Below, piece by piece: positions 1 through 6,633 of a stretch of 16,325 nucleotides of DNA. The position numbers and the translations under genes were made by a program. The notes under the pieces are model-generated. The model saw nothing but the letters and a program-made list of their open reading frames with translations. It made no database searches and was not told the origin of the DNA. Position 1 is the first letter of the stretch. Each line of letters begins with the position of its first letter. The stretch is from contig CAMLNB010000065.1 in the NCBI GenBank assembly GCA_946481205.1, positions 1-16,325 on the forward strand, in the 5' to 3' direction. Source of the DNA: an uncultured Kangiella sp. (lineage in GTDB: Bacteria; Pseudomonadota; Gammaproteobacteria; Enterobacterales; DSM-103792).

Positions 1-34
1 GCGCGACGCGCAAGACACGAACAGGAGCAGCATC

Positions 35-175
35 ATGGCTCACAAAGAGCAGCACCATAATCGTCGGGATCAGAAGAAGCCGAAAAAATCGGTTCAGCCG
101 GAGCATGCAACGCAGCGGCACGGCTCGTTCATTCAGCAAATCAATGCCAATGAGGTGCCGCAGGTAAAACCGTAG
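35..175 (+). CDS. Small basic hypothetical protein (46 aa)
   Basis: A short reading frame begins at ATG 35 and ends at TAG 173-175. A good ribosome binding site (AGGAG, 23-27) lies 7 bases before the start, which is the main reason to believe it. The product begins MAHKEQHHNRRDQKKPKKS and is very rich in Lys, Arg, His and Gln in its first 30 residues. It has no membrane segment, signal peptide or Cys, and ends in a more neutral tail. Such a composition suggests a disordered protein that may bind nucleic acid, but I recognise no family and assign no function. It converges with the dehydrogenase gene ending at 264. Its upstream context is cut off by the window edge, so it could be the last gene of an operon. 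Confidence 0.6.
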   Translation: MAHKEQHHNRRDQKKPKKSVQPEHATQRHGSFIQQINANEVPQVKP

Positions 176-263
176 GCTCGGCTGTCAACGGTTGCTGGAC
201 TCGCTCAGAGCGCGAAACCAGAACCGGTTCCTCTTGCACGACCGCAGGCCGCATGCTCTGCGC

Positions 264-1190
264 TCAATAAGCGCGTGTGCGCTCAACCACGCCGGTCAAC
301 GCGGTGCCGGCGGCCAGCGCTCGCAGATTCCGACTGATTTGCGCCACCGCCTCCGGCAGCTGCGTTTGTGCGGCGACATGTGGCGTGATCAGCACGCCCG
401 GATGCCGCCAGAACGGATGCGTGCTCGGCAGCGGCTCTTCAGCAAACACATCCAGCATGGCGCAGCGCAGATGACCACGGTCCAACGCTGCAATTAAAGC
501 AGCATCGTCCAGCACATCACCACGACCGGCATTGATCAACATGGCGCCCGGTGCCAGCGCCGACAGCCGCTCCGCGTTGAGCAATTGCCGCGTCGCTGGC
601 GTCGATGGCAGCAGATTGACCAGCACATCGGTCTGCGCCAGCGCATCAGGCAGCGCGTCGAGCCCGGCAACGCTCCTGATACCCTCGCGATCGTGGGCCT
701 GCCGGGACCATGTCGTCACCGGATACCCGCGCGCCACCAAGCCTTTTGCCACATAACCGCCGATCTCACCGGCACCCAGCACCGTCACCCGCACCGTCGC
801 CGCTGATCGGGTTGGATAGGCCTGCCAATGTCCACGCTGTTGCTGGCGCCGGTAGCGATCCATGTCGCGCTGATACTGCAGCACACCAAACAACACGTAC
901 TCCAGCATCTGCTCGGCCATGCCGGCATCAAGCAAGCGCACGATAGCGACCGACGCCGGCAAATCAGCACGCGCCACCAGCTTGTCCACACCGGCCCCCA
1001 GCGCAAACACGGCGCGCAGATGGCGATAGCGACTGAAGAATTGCGCCGGCGGTCCCCAGCAAATGATCTGCTCGACCCCATCCGGTTCGGCAACCGGCTC
1101 AATTACAAACCGCTGCTCCGGCAGTGCCTGCTGAAATGCTTGCAAATAACGCGCAGTTTCGCTGGCACTGGGACAGTAAATCAAAGTCAT
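264..1190 (-). CDS. ghrA: Glyoxylate/hydroxypyruvate reductase A-like D-2-hydroxyacid dehydrogenase
   Basis: This is a cytosolic NAD(P)H-dependent reductase of the D-isomer-specific 2-hydroxyacid dehydrogenase family. Its closest resemblance is to E. coli GhrA, which reduces glyoxylate and hydroxypyruvate. Shared stretches include AVFALGAGVD near residue 60, the nucleotide-binding LGAGEIGGYVAKG near residues 138-150, NAGRGDVLDD with catalytic Arg223, LDVFAEEPLP with the catalytic Glu near 252, and TPHVAA with catalytic His271. The C-terminal VVERTRAY also matches the GhrA ending. The chosen start (ATG 1188-1190) gives 308 residues, close to the roughly 312 of E. coli GhrA, whose N-terminus begins directly with the first strand. 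In-frame ATGs at 1202 and 1229 would add 4 or 13 residues, and none of the three has a strong ribosome binding site. It stands alone on the minus strand. Exact substrate preference cannot be read from sequence. Confidence 0.9.
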   Translation of the reverse strand: MTLIYCPSASETARYLQAFQQALPEQRFVIEPVAEPDGVEQIICWGPPAQFFSRYRHLRAVFALGAGVDKLVARADLPASVAIVRLLDAGMAEQMLEYVLFGVLQYQRDMDRYRRQQQRGHWQAYPTRSAATVRVTVLGAGEIGGYVAKGLVARGYPVTTWSRQAHDREGIRSVAGLDALPDALAQTDVLVNLLPSTPATRQLLNAERLSALAPGAMLINAGRGDVLDDAALIAALDRGHLRCAMLDVFAEEPLPSTHPFWRHPGVLITPHVAAQTQLPEAVAQISRNLRALAAGTALTGVVERTRAY

Positions 1191-1547
1191 TGCCGAATGC
1201 ATCCGCGTCCCATCTCGCTTGACTGTCATACACGCGCCAGCTTACCGCGCTTGCTGCAGCAGCGCGACCGATTGTCGGCGTTTGGGTTGACAAGCAGAGG
1301 ACAGCCCGATAGTTTTCCGACACAGAAGCTTCGCCGCATGAAAGCTTCAGATAATGGAAGCGCTGTCACGTGAGAGCCCGCTGATGTTTGTGGCCACGTC
1401 GACGTTCTGCCGAATGATTGCACCAACACGTAAGCCGTTTTCCAGCAGGCACTGATGCATTCCAGTGCTTCATCGTGTTGCTGCGCCTGCACAGAACCGC
1501 TTCAGCACGATTTTGTTGGCTCAGGGACAAGTTCAGGATGACTGCGC
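1191..1547. other. Divergent intergenic region without a convincing gene
   Basis: These 357 bases separate the divergent dehydrogenase and TPR genes and presumably carry both promoters, but I see no clear -35/-10 pair. Short frames crossing it lack ribosome binding sites. The one notable element is a perfect 7-base inverted repeat, GAAGCTT at 1325-1331 and AAGCTTC at 1342-1348, with a 10-base loop. It could be a regulator site or chance. Confidence 0.5.
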
Positions 1548-3209
1548 ATGGACGCTAACCAGCAATTCGAACAGATCAAGACACTGTTGCGGGCCGGTGA
1601 TCATGAAGCAGCCTTGGCTGCGCTGGACACGCTGATCAAAAGCCGGCCGAATGCGGCTGCCCTGCACTGGCATCGCAGCCTTTGTCTGGAAGCGCTGGAT
1701 CGGTTGGAAGATGCGCTGGTTTCGGTACAACGCACGCTCGCACTGAAGCCCGATTACGCGCCCGCCTGGTTGAAGCAAGCCGAACTCGCCAGCTATCTCG
1801 ACGAAGAATATCCCGATTACGCGCACGACATCCAACAAGCCCTGCGGCTCGACCCCAGTTCGGCCAAAGCCCACACTGCCGATGCCCTGCTGAGCTATCA
1901 GCAGGACAACACCGACGCCGCCTTTGCCAAATTGGCCAAGGCCATCGCGCTGGCACCGGACGATGCCGAGCTCTACCTGATGCGCGCCGGTTGGCATGAG
2001 ACAGCAGCTCTGCAACCCGATTCCGCCGCCGATGCCCTGCCACAGTTCAATGGCCTGCAGTATTCTCGGCGCCGGCTGGAGCTGGCCGATGCCGATTACA
2101 GCGCCGCCATTGCCCGTCAACCGCAGCTCAACCGGGCCGTGCTCAAACGCGCGCAACTGCGACACAAACTCGGCCGCTTCGATGAAGCGCTGCGTGATTA
2201 CGATGCGGTGCTGCAGCAGGTGCCAGCGGCTGATCCCCGGCGAGATTTCATCGTCGATCTGCGCAAGCACTCCGAGAACCAGGGCGCCGGCGAGCGCGAA
2301 GCCACCGCCCGCTTGCTGGAGCAGACACTGGCCGATCTGCCGGCGCACGAACGCCAGCAGCTTGGCGCCGATTTGGCGGCATCAGCAGTGCGCAGCGCGG
2401 CCGCCAGCATGCGCAGCGGCCAGAGTCTGGCGACGGCAATGGAACAGTTTGTGTCCGATGATCCGAACGAGTTGGTTGCGGTCGACATCGCGTACAAAGT
2501 GCACGCCCATGGCAATGAACCGGCGCCGGAATTCGTGCCGGCCGAGTATCGGGAATTCAGCAAGGATCAGCAGCGCTTTGCCGAACAGGCCAGTCGGCAA
2601 ATGCAGAAACTCGGTTTTGTTGTGCTGGGCGATTTCAATCCCGTGCATTTGAATCACATGCTGAACCGGCCAACCCTGGTGCGGGTGTATCGCAGCAGTG
2701 ATGGCCACAGCTGCGCCGCCAGCTACAAACTCAAACCGAGCTGGCCGGGGTGGTTGGCGTTTGTGCTGCTGAAGCTCACCGGCAAATGGCACGAGCCAGC
2801 CGTGGTCGATTTCGAGAGCGAATTTTCCGATGGCCATTTTCTGGTCACCAACAACAGCGGCCAGCTCAGTCCATTCGGTTATGGCAGCCGCATCGACACG
2901 CTGGCCTTGCCGCTATCCACCAGCGTGCCGGCGCTGCTGGCCCAGCATCTGACGCGCATCGCCGCGTATCAAAAGGCCCATCCTGCGGCCGTCCCCACGC
3001 AGGTAACCGACAGCCGCAGCGTGTTCGCGCTGCAAACCCGATTGAACCAGGGCAAGCGCGCCTATCGCCGCGGCATCGGCTACATCACCGATGCCGAACT
3101 GCAGCAGATGCTCGGCGCGCGCTATCAGGAACTGCAGGAAAAAGTCCGGCAAAAGCTGCAACTGCTGATCGCCACCGATGACAGCGACACGGAGTCGGCC
3201 CGCAGTTAG
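1548..3209 (+). CDS. TPR-repeat protein with uncharacterised C-terminal domain
   Basis: This 553-residue protein has no signal peptide or membrane segment and is probably cytoplasmic. The first ~215 residues are tetratricopeptide-like helical repeats: the patterns GDHEAALAALDTLIKSRPN, LEDALVSVQRTLALKPDYAPAW and FDEALRDYDAVLQQVP have the usual small and aromatic TPR positions. Such repeats normally serve as protein-binding scaffolds. A helical linker (about 225-340) follows. A different C-terminal domain (about 345-550) contains GDFNPVHLNHMLNRPTLVRVYRS, GHFLVTNNSG and RGIGYITDAELQQML; I do not recognise its family. The start is supported by AGGA at 1535-1538, nine bases before ATG 1548. A GC-rich hairpin follows the gene (3244-3265). 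The role is unknown. Confidence 0.85.
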   Translation: MDANQQFEQIKTLLRAGDHEAALAALDTLIKSRPNAAALHWHRSLCLEALDRLEDALVSVQRTLALKPDYAPAWLKQAELASYLDEEYPDYAHDIQQALRLDPSSAKAHTADALLSYQQDNTDAAFAKLAKAIALAPDDAELYLMRAGWHETAALQPDSAADALPQFNGLQYSRRRLELADADYSAAIARQPQLNRAVLKRAQLRHKLGRFDEALRDYDAVLQQVPAADPRRDFIVDLRKHSENQGAGEREATARLLEQTLADLPAHERQQLGADLAASAVRSAAASMRSGQSLATAMEQFVSDDPNELVAVDIAYKVHAHGNEPAPEFVPAEYREFSKDQQRFAEQASRQMQKLGFVVLGDFNPVHLNHMLNRPTLVRVYRSSDGHSCAASYKLKPSWPGWLAFVLLKLTGKWHEPAVVDFESEFSDGHFLVTNNSGQLSPFGYGSRIDTLALPLSTSVPALLAQHLTRIAAYQKAHPAAVPTQVTDSRSVFALQTRLNQGKRAYRRGIGYITDAELQQMLGARYQELQEKVRQKLQLLIATDDSDTESARS

Positions 3210-3243
3210 GGGCTGGTTCCCAGTCAGGCTTGCATTACACTAG

Positions 3244-3265
3244 CCGGGCGGGATTGTCCGCCCGG
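3244..3265 (+). terminator. GC-rich perfect hairpin after the TPR gene
   Basis: CCGGGCGG (3244-3251) pairs perfectly with CCGCCCGG (3258-3265) around a 6-base loop. It lies 34 bases after the TPR stop codon and 24 bases before the flavoprotein start. No T-run follows, so it is not a classical intrinsic terminator. It may block RNA decay, partly terminate, or structure the next gene's leader. A -10-like TACACT lies just upstream (about 3234-3239) but has no clear -35 partner. Confidence 0.4.
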
Positions 3266-3289
3266 ATCACAGTGTCGCTGTCCCGCCCC

Positions 3290-4468
3290 ATGCGTTCACA
3301 AGCATTTGACGTCATCATCATCGGTGCCGGCGCCGCCGGCATGTTTGCCGCGTTCACCGCCGGCCAGCGCGGCCGGCGCGTACTGCTGATCGACCACAGC
3401 AACAAGATTGGCGAGAAGATCCGTATCTCCGGCGGTGGCCGCTGCAATTTCACCAACATCCATGCCAGCCCGGCCAATTACCTGTCGCAGAATCCGCATT
3501 TCTGCCGCTCGGCATTGGCGCGTTACAGCGCCCAGGATTTCATCAAGCTGGTGCAAAAGCACCGCATTCGCTTTCACGAAAAGACGCTTGGCCAATTGTT
3601 CTGTGATGACAGCGCCCAGCAAATCATCGATATGCTGATTGATGAATGCCGCGACGGCCAGGTCGAGTGGGCAACCGGCACTGCTGTCAGTGAGGTCACG
3701 CATCGGGACAATCGCTTTCGGGTGCAGACCAATCATGGCCATTACGATAGCGAATCCTTGATTGTCGCAACCGGCGGGCTGTCGATTCCGCAAATCGGCG
3801 CCACCGGTTTTGGTTACGAGCTCGCCAAGCAGTTCGGCCTGCGCATCGTCGATACCAGCCCGGCGCTGGTACCGTTGACGTTTCCCGGCCCGGAGTGGCA
3901 GGCCTTTGCCGATCTGTCCGGCGTGGCATTTGATGCCGAGGTCAGCTGCGGCAAAACCACCTTTCGCGAAGCCATTTTGATCACCCATCGCGGCGTCAGC
4001 GGCCCGGCCATTTTGCAAATCTCTTCTTTCTGGAAGCCGGGTCAGACGCTGACCATCAACCTGGCCCCACACGATGATCTGGTGTCGCGTTTTCAGGAGC
4101 GCGGGCAAAGCGAACAACTGCTCGGCAATGCCTTGGCGGATTGGCTACCCAAACGATTGGCCCAACTCTGGTGCGAACAGCGCGATGTGCACAAACCGAT
4201 GAAGCAGCTCGGTGCGAAAGCGCTGCAGAAACTGGCGGAGGAATTGCACCACTGGAGCGTGCGTCCGGCCGGCACGGTCGGCTACAAGAAAGCCGAAGTC
4301 ACGCTCGGCGGTGTGGACACCCGCGAGCTGTCCTCGAAAACCTTGATGGCGAACAATGTGCCGGGCTTGTTTTTCATTGGCGAAGTGGTCGACGTCACCG
4401 GCTGGCTCGGCGGCTATAACTTTCAATGGGCTTGGGCGTCGGCACACGCGGCCGGCTCGGTTGCCTGA
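3290..4468 (+). CDS. yhiN: YhiN/HI0933-family FAD-dependent oxidoreductase
   Basis: This 392-residue flavoprotein of the HI0933/YhiN (BaiN-like) family has an unsettled physiological substrate. The N-terminal Rossmann motif is DVIIIGAGAAGMFAAF (about residues 7-22), followed by the family hallmark KIRISGGGRCNFTN (about 43-56). The C-terminus carries the second hallmark, VTLGGVDTRELSSKTL, then GLFFIGEVVDVTGWLGGYNFQWAWASA, which closes the FAD site. It is soluble, with no signal peptide. The same frame is open from an ATG at 3230, but that would place 20 unrelated residues and a GC-rich hairpin inside the coding region. ATG 3290 matches the N-terminus usual for the family, although no good ribosome binding site precedes it. 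The neighbours suggest no pathway. Confidence 0.93.
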   Translation: MRSQAFDVIIIGAGAAGMFAAFTAGQRGRRVLLIDHSNKIGEKIRISGGGRCNFTNIHASPANYLSQNPHFCRSALARYSAQDFIKLVQKHRIRFHEKTLGQLFCDDSAQQIIDMLIDECRDGQVEWATGTAVSEVTHRDNRFRVQTNHGHYDSESLIVATGGLSIPQIGATGFGYELAKQFGLRIVDTSPALVPLTFPGPEWQAFADLSGVAFDAEVSCGKTTFREAILITHRGVSGPAILQISSFWKPGQTLTINLAPHDDLVSRFQERGQSEQLLGNALADWLPKRLAQLWCEQRDVHKPMKQLGAKALQKLAEELHHWSVRPAGTVGYKKAEVTLGGVDTRELSSKTLMANNVPGLFFIGEVVDVTGWLGGYNFQWAWASAHAAGSVA

Positions 4469-4609
4469 TCGCGGCAACAAAGGGTTTCCGAATCGCGTGC
4501 AATGGCAATAAGGACCGCTGCCCGGTTCATGGCATGATGTTCGCTCTTCGGCTATTCCCGTATGCAAACGCCCATTCATGCCTCTTTCAACGCCGGCACG
4601 GAGCACCCC

Positions 4610-5536
4610 ATGAGCGAGAAACGCGCGCTGTTTGATTTTGCCATCCGGTTCAGCAACGGTGGCGGCATTCAGGGCCAAGGCTTCCGGCTCGATATCGACG
4701 GCGACGATATTGCCGATCAGGCGCTGGCCGCCTACATCATTCGCGATTTGCGCCTGCTGATGGTTGGCGAAGTGCAGATACTCAACAAGCAGATCATTAC
4801 CGAGCCGCACAAGCGCAGCAGCCGTGCGGCCGATGCCGCAACCGAGCGCAGCGAAACCGGCGAGCTGTTTGTCGATCTGAGCCATGAAATTGAAAGCGGC
4901 ATGATTACCTACAAAGGGTTGCCAGCACCGGTGATCTGTGATCACCTGTCGCGGTTGCAATCGCGCCAACATTATGCCGACGGCACGGAATTCCAGATCG
5001 GTCGCATCGACATGGTCAGCAATACCGGCACCTATCTCGATACGCCGTATCACCGCTTTCCGGATGGCATCGATCTGAGCGGTTTGTCATTGCATCACAT
5101 CGCCAACCTGCCCGGCCTGGTGGTGCGCGTGCTTGGCAGTCAGCAGCGCGCCATCGACTGGACGGCGTTTGCCGCGACCGAGATCAGCGGCAAGGCCGTG
5201 CTGGTGCACACCGGCTGGAGCCGGCACTGGCGCACGGATCAGTATTTCGAAGGTCACCCGTTTCTGACCGAAGCGGCTGCCATTTATCTGCGCGACAACG
5301 GCGCCAGACTGGTTGGCATTGATTCGCTGAACATTGACGACACCGCCGACGGCAAACGGCCGGTGCACACCACCTTGCTGGCTGCCGGCATTCCGATTGT
5401 CGAACATCTGACGGCGCTCGATGCGCTGCCGATCAGCGAGTTCTGGTTCAGCGCAGTGCCACCGAAAATCAAGGGCATGGGCACCTTTCCGGTGCGTGCG
5501 CATGCGCGCCTGCCGCGCGCCGCATTGCCGGCGTAG
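4610..5536 (+). CDS. Cyclase/kynurenine formamidase-like protein with extra N-terminal domain
   Basis: The 308-residue product has two parts. Residues about 1-70 (FDFAIRFSNGGGIQGQGFRL, then RDLRLLMVGEVQILNKQI) form a small domain not found in standard KynB. Residues about 80-305 belong to the cyclase superfamily (PF04199) of metal-dependent amide or ester hydrolases, with DLSHEIESGMITYKGLP, LVHTGWS, GIDSLNID and GIPIVEHLTAL. The canonical metal motif HTGTHxDxPxH appears here as NTGTYLDTPYH: both metal-ligand His positions are replaced by Asn and Tyr, while the Asp and final His remain. The family call is therefore firm but KynB activity is not. The start is ATG 4610, with GGAG at 4600-4603 six bases upstream; an in-frame ATG at 4562 has no such site. 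The gene converges with the SoxR-controlled gene. Confidence 0.85.
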   Translation: MSEKRALFDFAIRFSNGGGIQGQGFRLDIDGDDIADQALAAYIIRDLRLLMVGEVQILNKQIITEPHKRSSRAADAATERSETGELFVDLSHEIESGMITYKGLPAPVICDHLSRLQSRQHYADGTEFQIGRIDMVSNTGTYLDTPYHRFPDGIDLSGLSLHHIANLPGLVVRVLGSQQRAIDWTAFAATEISGKAVLVHTGWSRHWRTDQYFEGHPFLTEAAAIYLRDNGARLVGIDSLNIDDTADGKRPVHTTLLAAGIPIVEHLTALDALPISEFWFSAVPPKIKGMGTFPVRAHARLPRAALPA

Positions 5537-5553
5537 TCGTCAGTTGTACCCGC

Positions 5554-5916
5554 TCACGACGCCAGCCGCGCCAGCACCGGGGTTTCGAGCCGCAAGCCGT
5601 TAAGCTCGTGCTGCACCAGGTGCGGCGTATGCTTCTCGAACACCAGCACGGTCGGCAAGAGTTGCATCACGTCGGCGTTGTCGACATCGTCATCGCAGGC
5701 TTTGACGACGACGTCGACATGCAGCTTGCCGGCACGACGAAATTCGTCGCCGACAAATATCTCGCAACGGCGCTGTAGTCTGTCACCGTCGACGTGCAGC
5801 TCCACATCCAGACGTTCATGCGCCAGCAGCCGCGACCAGCGCTGCTGGATGTACTTCAACAACGGACAGCGCTCGGGCTCCGCGTTGTGGTCCGTCGCCG
5901 CCAATGAATTTGCCAT
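5554..5916 (-). CDS. Hypothetical protein under a SoxR-type promoter
   Basis: The product is 120 residues, soluble-looking, and of no family I recognise. It has no signal peptide or membrane segment. Three cysteines stand at about 17, 51 and 74, in the contexts ERCPLLKY, RRCEIF and KACDDDVDN, and are not paired as CxxC. The middle looks beta-rich with alternating hydrophobics (LDVELHVDG, KLHVDVVVK), and an acidic patch follows Cys74. Codon third positions are GC-rich as in the neighbours, supporting a real gene. The frame is open from ATG 5940, but the ATG at 5916 is preferred because AAGGA lies seven bases before it. The promoter at 5969-5999 contains a SoxR box in a 19-base spacer, so expression is probably induced by redox-cycling compounds through the divergent soxR. 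The function is unknown. Confidence 0.75.
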   Translation of the reverse strand: MANSLAATDHNAEPERCPLLKYIQQRWSRLLAHERLDVELHVDGDRLQRRCEIFVGDEFRRAGKLHVDVVVKACDDDVDNADVMQLLPTVLVFEKHTPHLVQHELNGLRLETPVLARLAS

Positions 5917-5968
5917 CGCTTCATCCTTCTTGTTAGCCATACCGGTCGCTTGCCGGAAGGCTTGCAGC

Positions 5969-5999
5969 AGTGTAAAACCTCAACCTAAGTTGAGGTCAA
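5969..5999 (-). promoter_or_regulatory. SoxR-activated promoter with 19-base spacer
   Basis: Read on the minus strand, TTGACC (-35, plus coordinates 5994-5999) and TACACT (-10, 5969-5974) are separated by 19 bases, and the dyad at 5978-5995 occupies the spacer. A spacer of 19-20 bases with a centred dyad is the hallmark of promoters activated by MerR-family proteins. Transcription would start near 5962 and serve the gene starting at 5916. Confidence 0.85.
5978..5995. promoter_or_regulatory. SoxR box (operator)
   Basis: The 18-base site CCTCAACCTAAGTTGAGG has perfect 7-base arms (CCTCAAC/GTTGAGG) around CTAA. It closely matches the known SoxR operator, CCTCAAGTTAACTTGAGG. It lies beside the soxR gene, the usual arrangement. 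It can serve both directions: activation leftwards, and occlusion of the soxR -35 rightwards. Confidence 0.88.
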
Positions 6000-6018
6000 G
6001 CAATGACCGTGGTAATAG
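5990..6018 (+). promoter_or_regulatory. Probable soxR promoter overlapping the SoxR box
   Basis: TTGAGG (5990-5995) and TAATAG (6013-6018) are separated by 17 bases, a standard sigma-70 layout. The -35 is the right arm of the SoxR box, so bound SoxR would be expected to limit its own transcription. The expected start site is near 6025. Confidence 0.55.
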
Positions 6019-6057
6019 CACCATGCTGGTGACAGCATGATGGCAATTGGGGCAGCG

Positions 6058-6558
6058 ATGGCCAAACGCAAATCGGTGAGCTCGGCAGCGAAAGAACTCG
6101 CTGCCGAGTCGCTTCAGCGCGAACTGACGGTCGGTGATGTCGCCGAGCGCAGCGGCGTCGCCGTTTCGGCCGTGCATTTCTACGAGAGCAAAGGGTTGAT
6201 CCAGAGCTGGCGCAATGCCGGCAATCAGCGCCGTTACCATCGCGAGGTACTACGCCGGATCGCCATCATCAAGGTCGGCCAACGCCTGGGCATTCCGCTG
6301 GCCGAAATCCAGCACGTGTTCAAAACTTTGCCGGCCAGCCGCGCCCCTACCGCCGGCGACTGGCAAAAGCTGTCGGCCAAATGGCGTGCCGATCTGGATG
6401 ACCGCATCGCCCGTTTGCAGAAAATGCGCGAGCAGATGAGCAGTTGCATCGGTTGTGGCTGCCTGTCGCTGAAAGACTGCCCGCTGCGTAACCCCTGGGA
6501 TGAACTGGCCGAACGTGGACCCGGTCCACAGCTGTTGGAACCGGACGGCAAGCAATAA
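6058..6558 (+). CDS. soxR: Redox-sensitive transcriptional activator SoxR
   Basis: This MerR-family regulator carries a [2Fe-2S] cluster and senses redox-cycling compounds by cluster oxidation. From ATG 6058 it has 166 residues, with a basic N-terminal extension longer than in E. coli SoxR. The winged-helix domain [20 protein letters not shown], then ESKGLI and [20 protein letters not shown] (about 23-71), is near-identical to SoxR. A dimerisation helix follows. The cluster motif [12 protein letters not shown] provides Cys130, 133, 135 and 141, then [15 protein letters not shown], typical of SoxR. In-frame ATGs at 6037 and 6040 are possible starts; 6058 is slightly favoured by GGGG five bases upstream. 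No soxS is in the window, as is usual outside enteric bacteria, so SoxR probably acts directly on targets such as the divergent gene. Confidence 0.95.
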   Translation: MAKRKSVSSAAKELAAESLQRELTVGDVAERSGVAVSAVHFYESKGLIQSWRNAGNQRRYHREVLRRIAIIKVGQRLGIPLAEIQHVFKTLPASRAPTAGDWQKLSAKWRADLDDRIARLQKMREQMSSCIGCGCLSLKDCPLRNPWDELAERGPGPQLLEPDGKQ

Positions 6559-6633
6559 CCATTGGTGACAGCGTTGCGGTCACCCCCGCTGGCTGGCAAT
6601 GTGAGCGGCGACAACAACAACAGAGTCGTCATC

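Noticed and set aside
1325..1348. The GAAGCTT/AAGCTTC inverted repeat as a terminator for a missing gene
   Set aside because: No T-run and no gene ending nearby on either strand; the stem is only seven pairs.
1538..1558. A six-codon frame (ATG at 1538) overlapping the TPR gene start, as a leader peptide
   Set aside because: It shares the same ribosome binding region at too short a spacing and has no regulatory codon pattern; it is probably chance.
5678..6040. A 120-codon plus-strand frame opposite the SoxR-controlled gene
   Set aside because: It reads antisense through the SoxR promoter, has a serine-rich low-complexity product and no ribosome binding site, while the minus-strand frame has a strong one.
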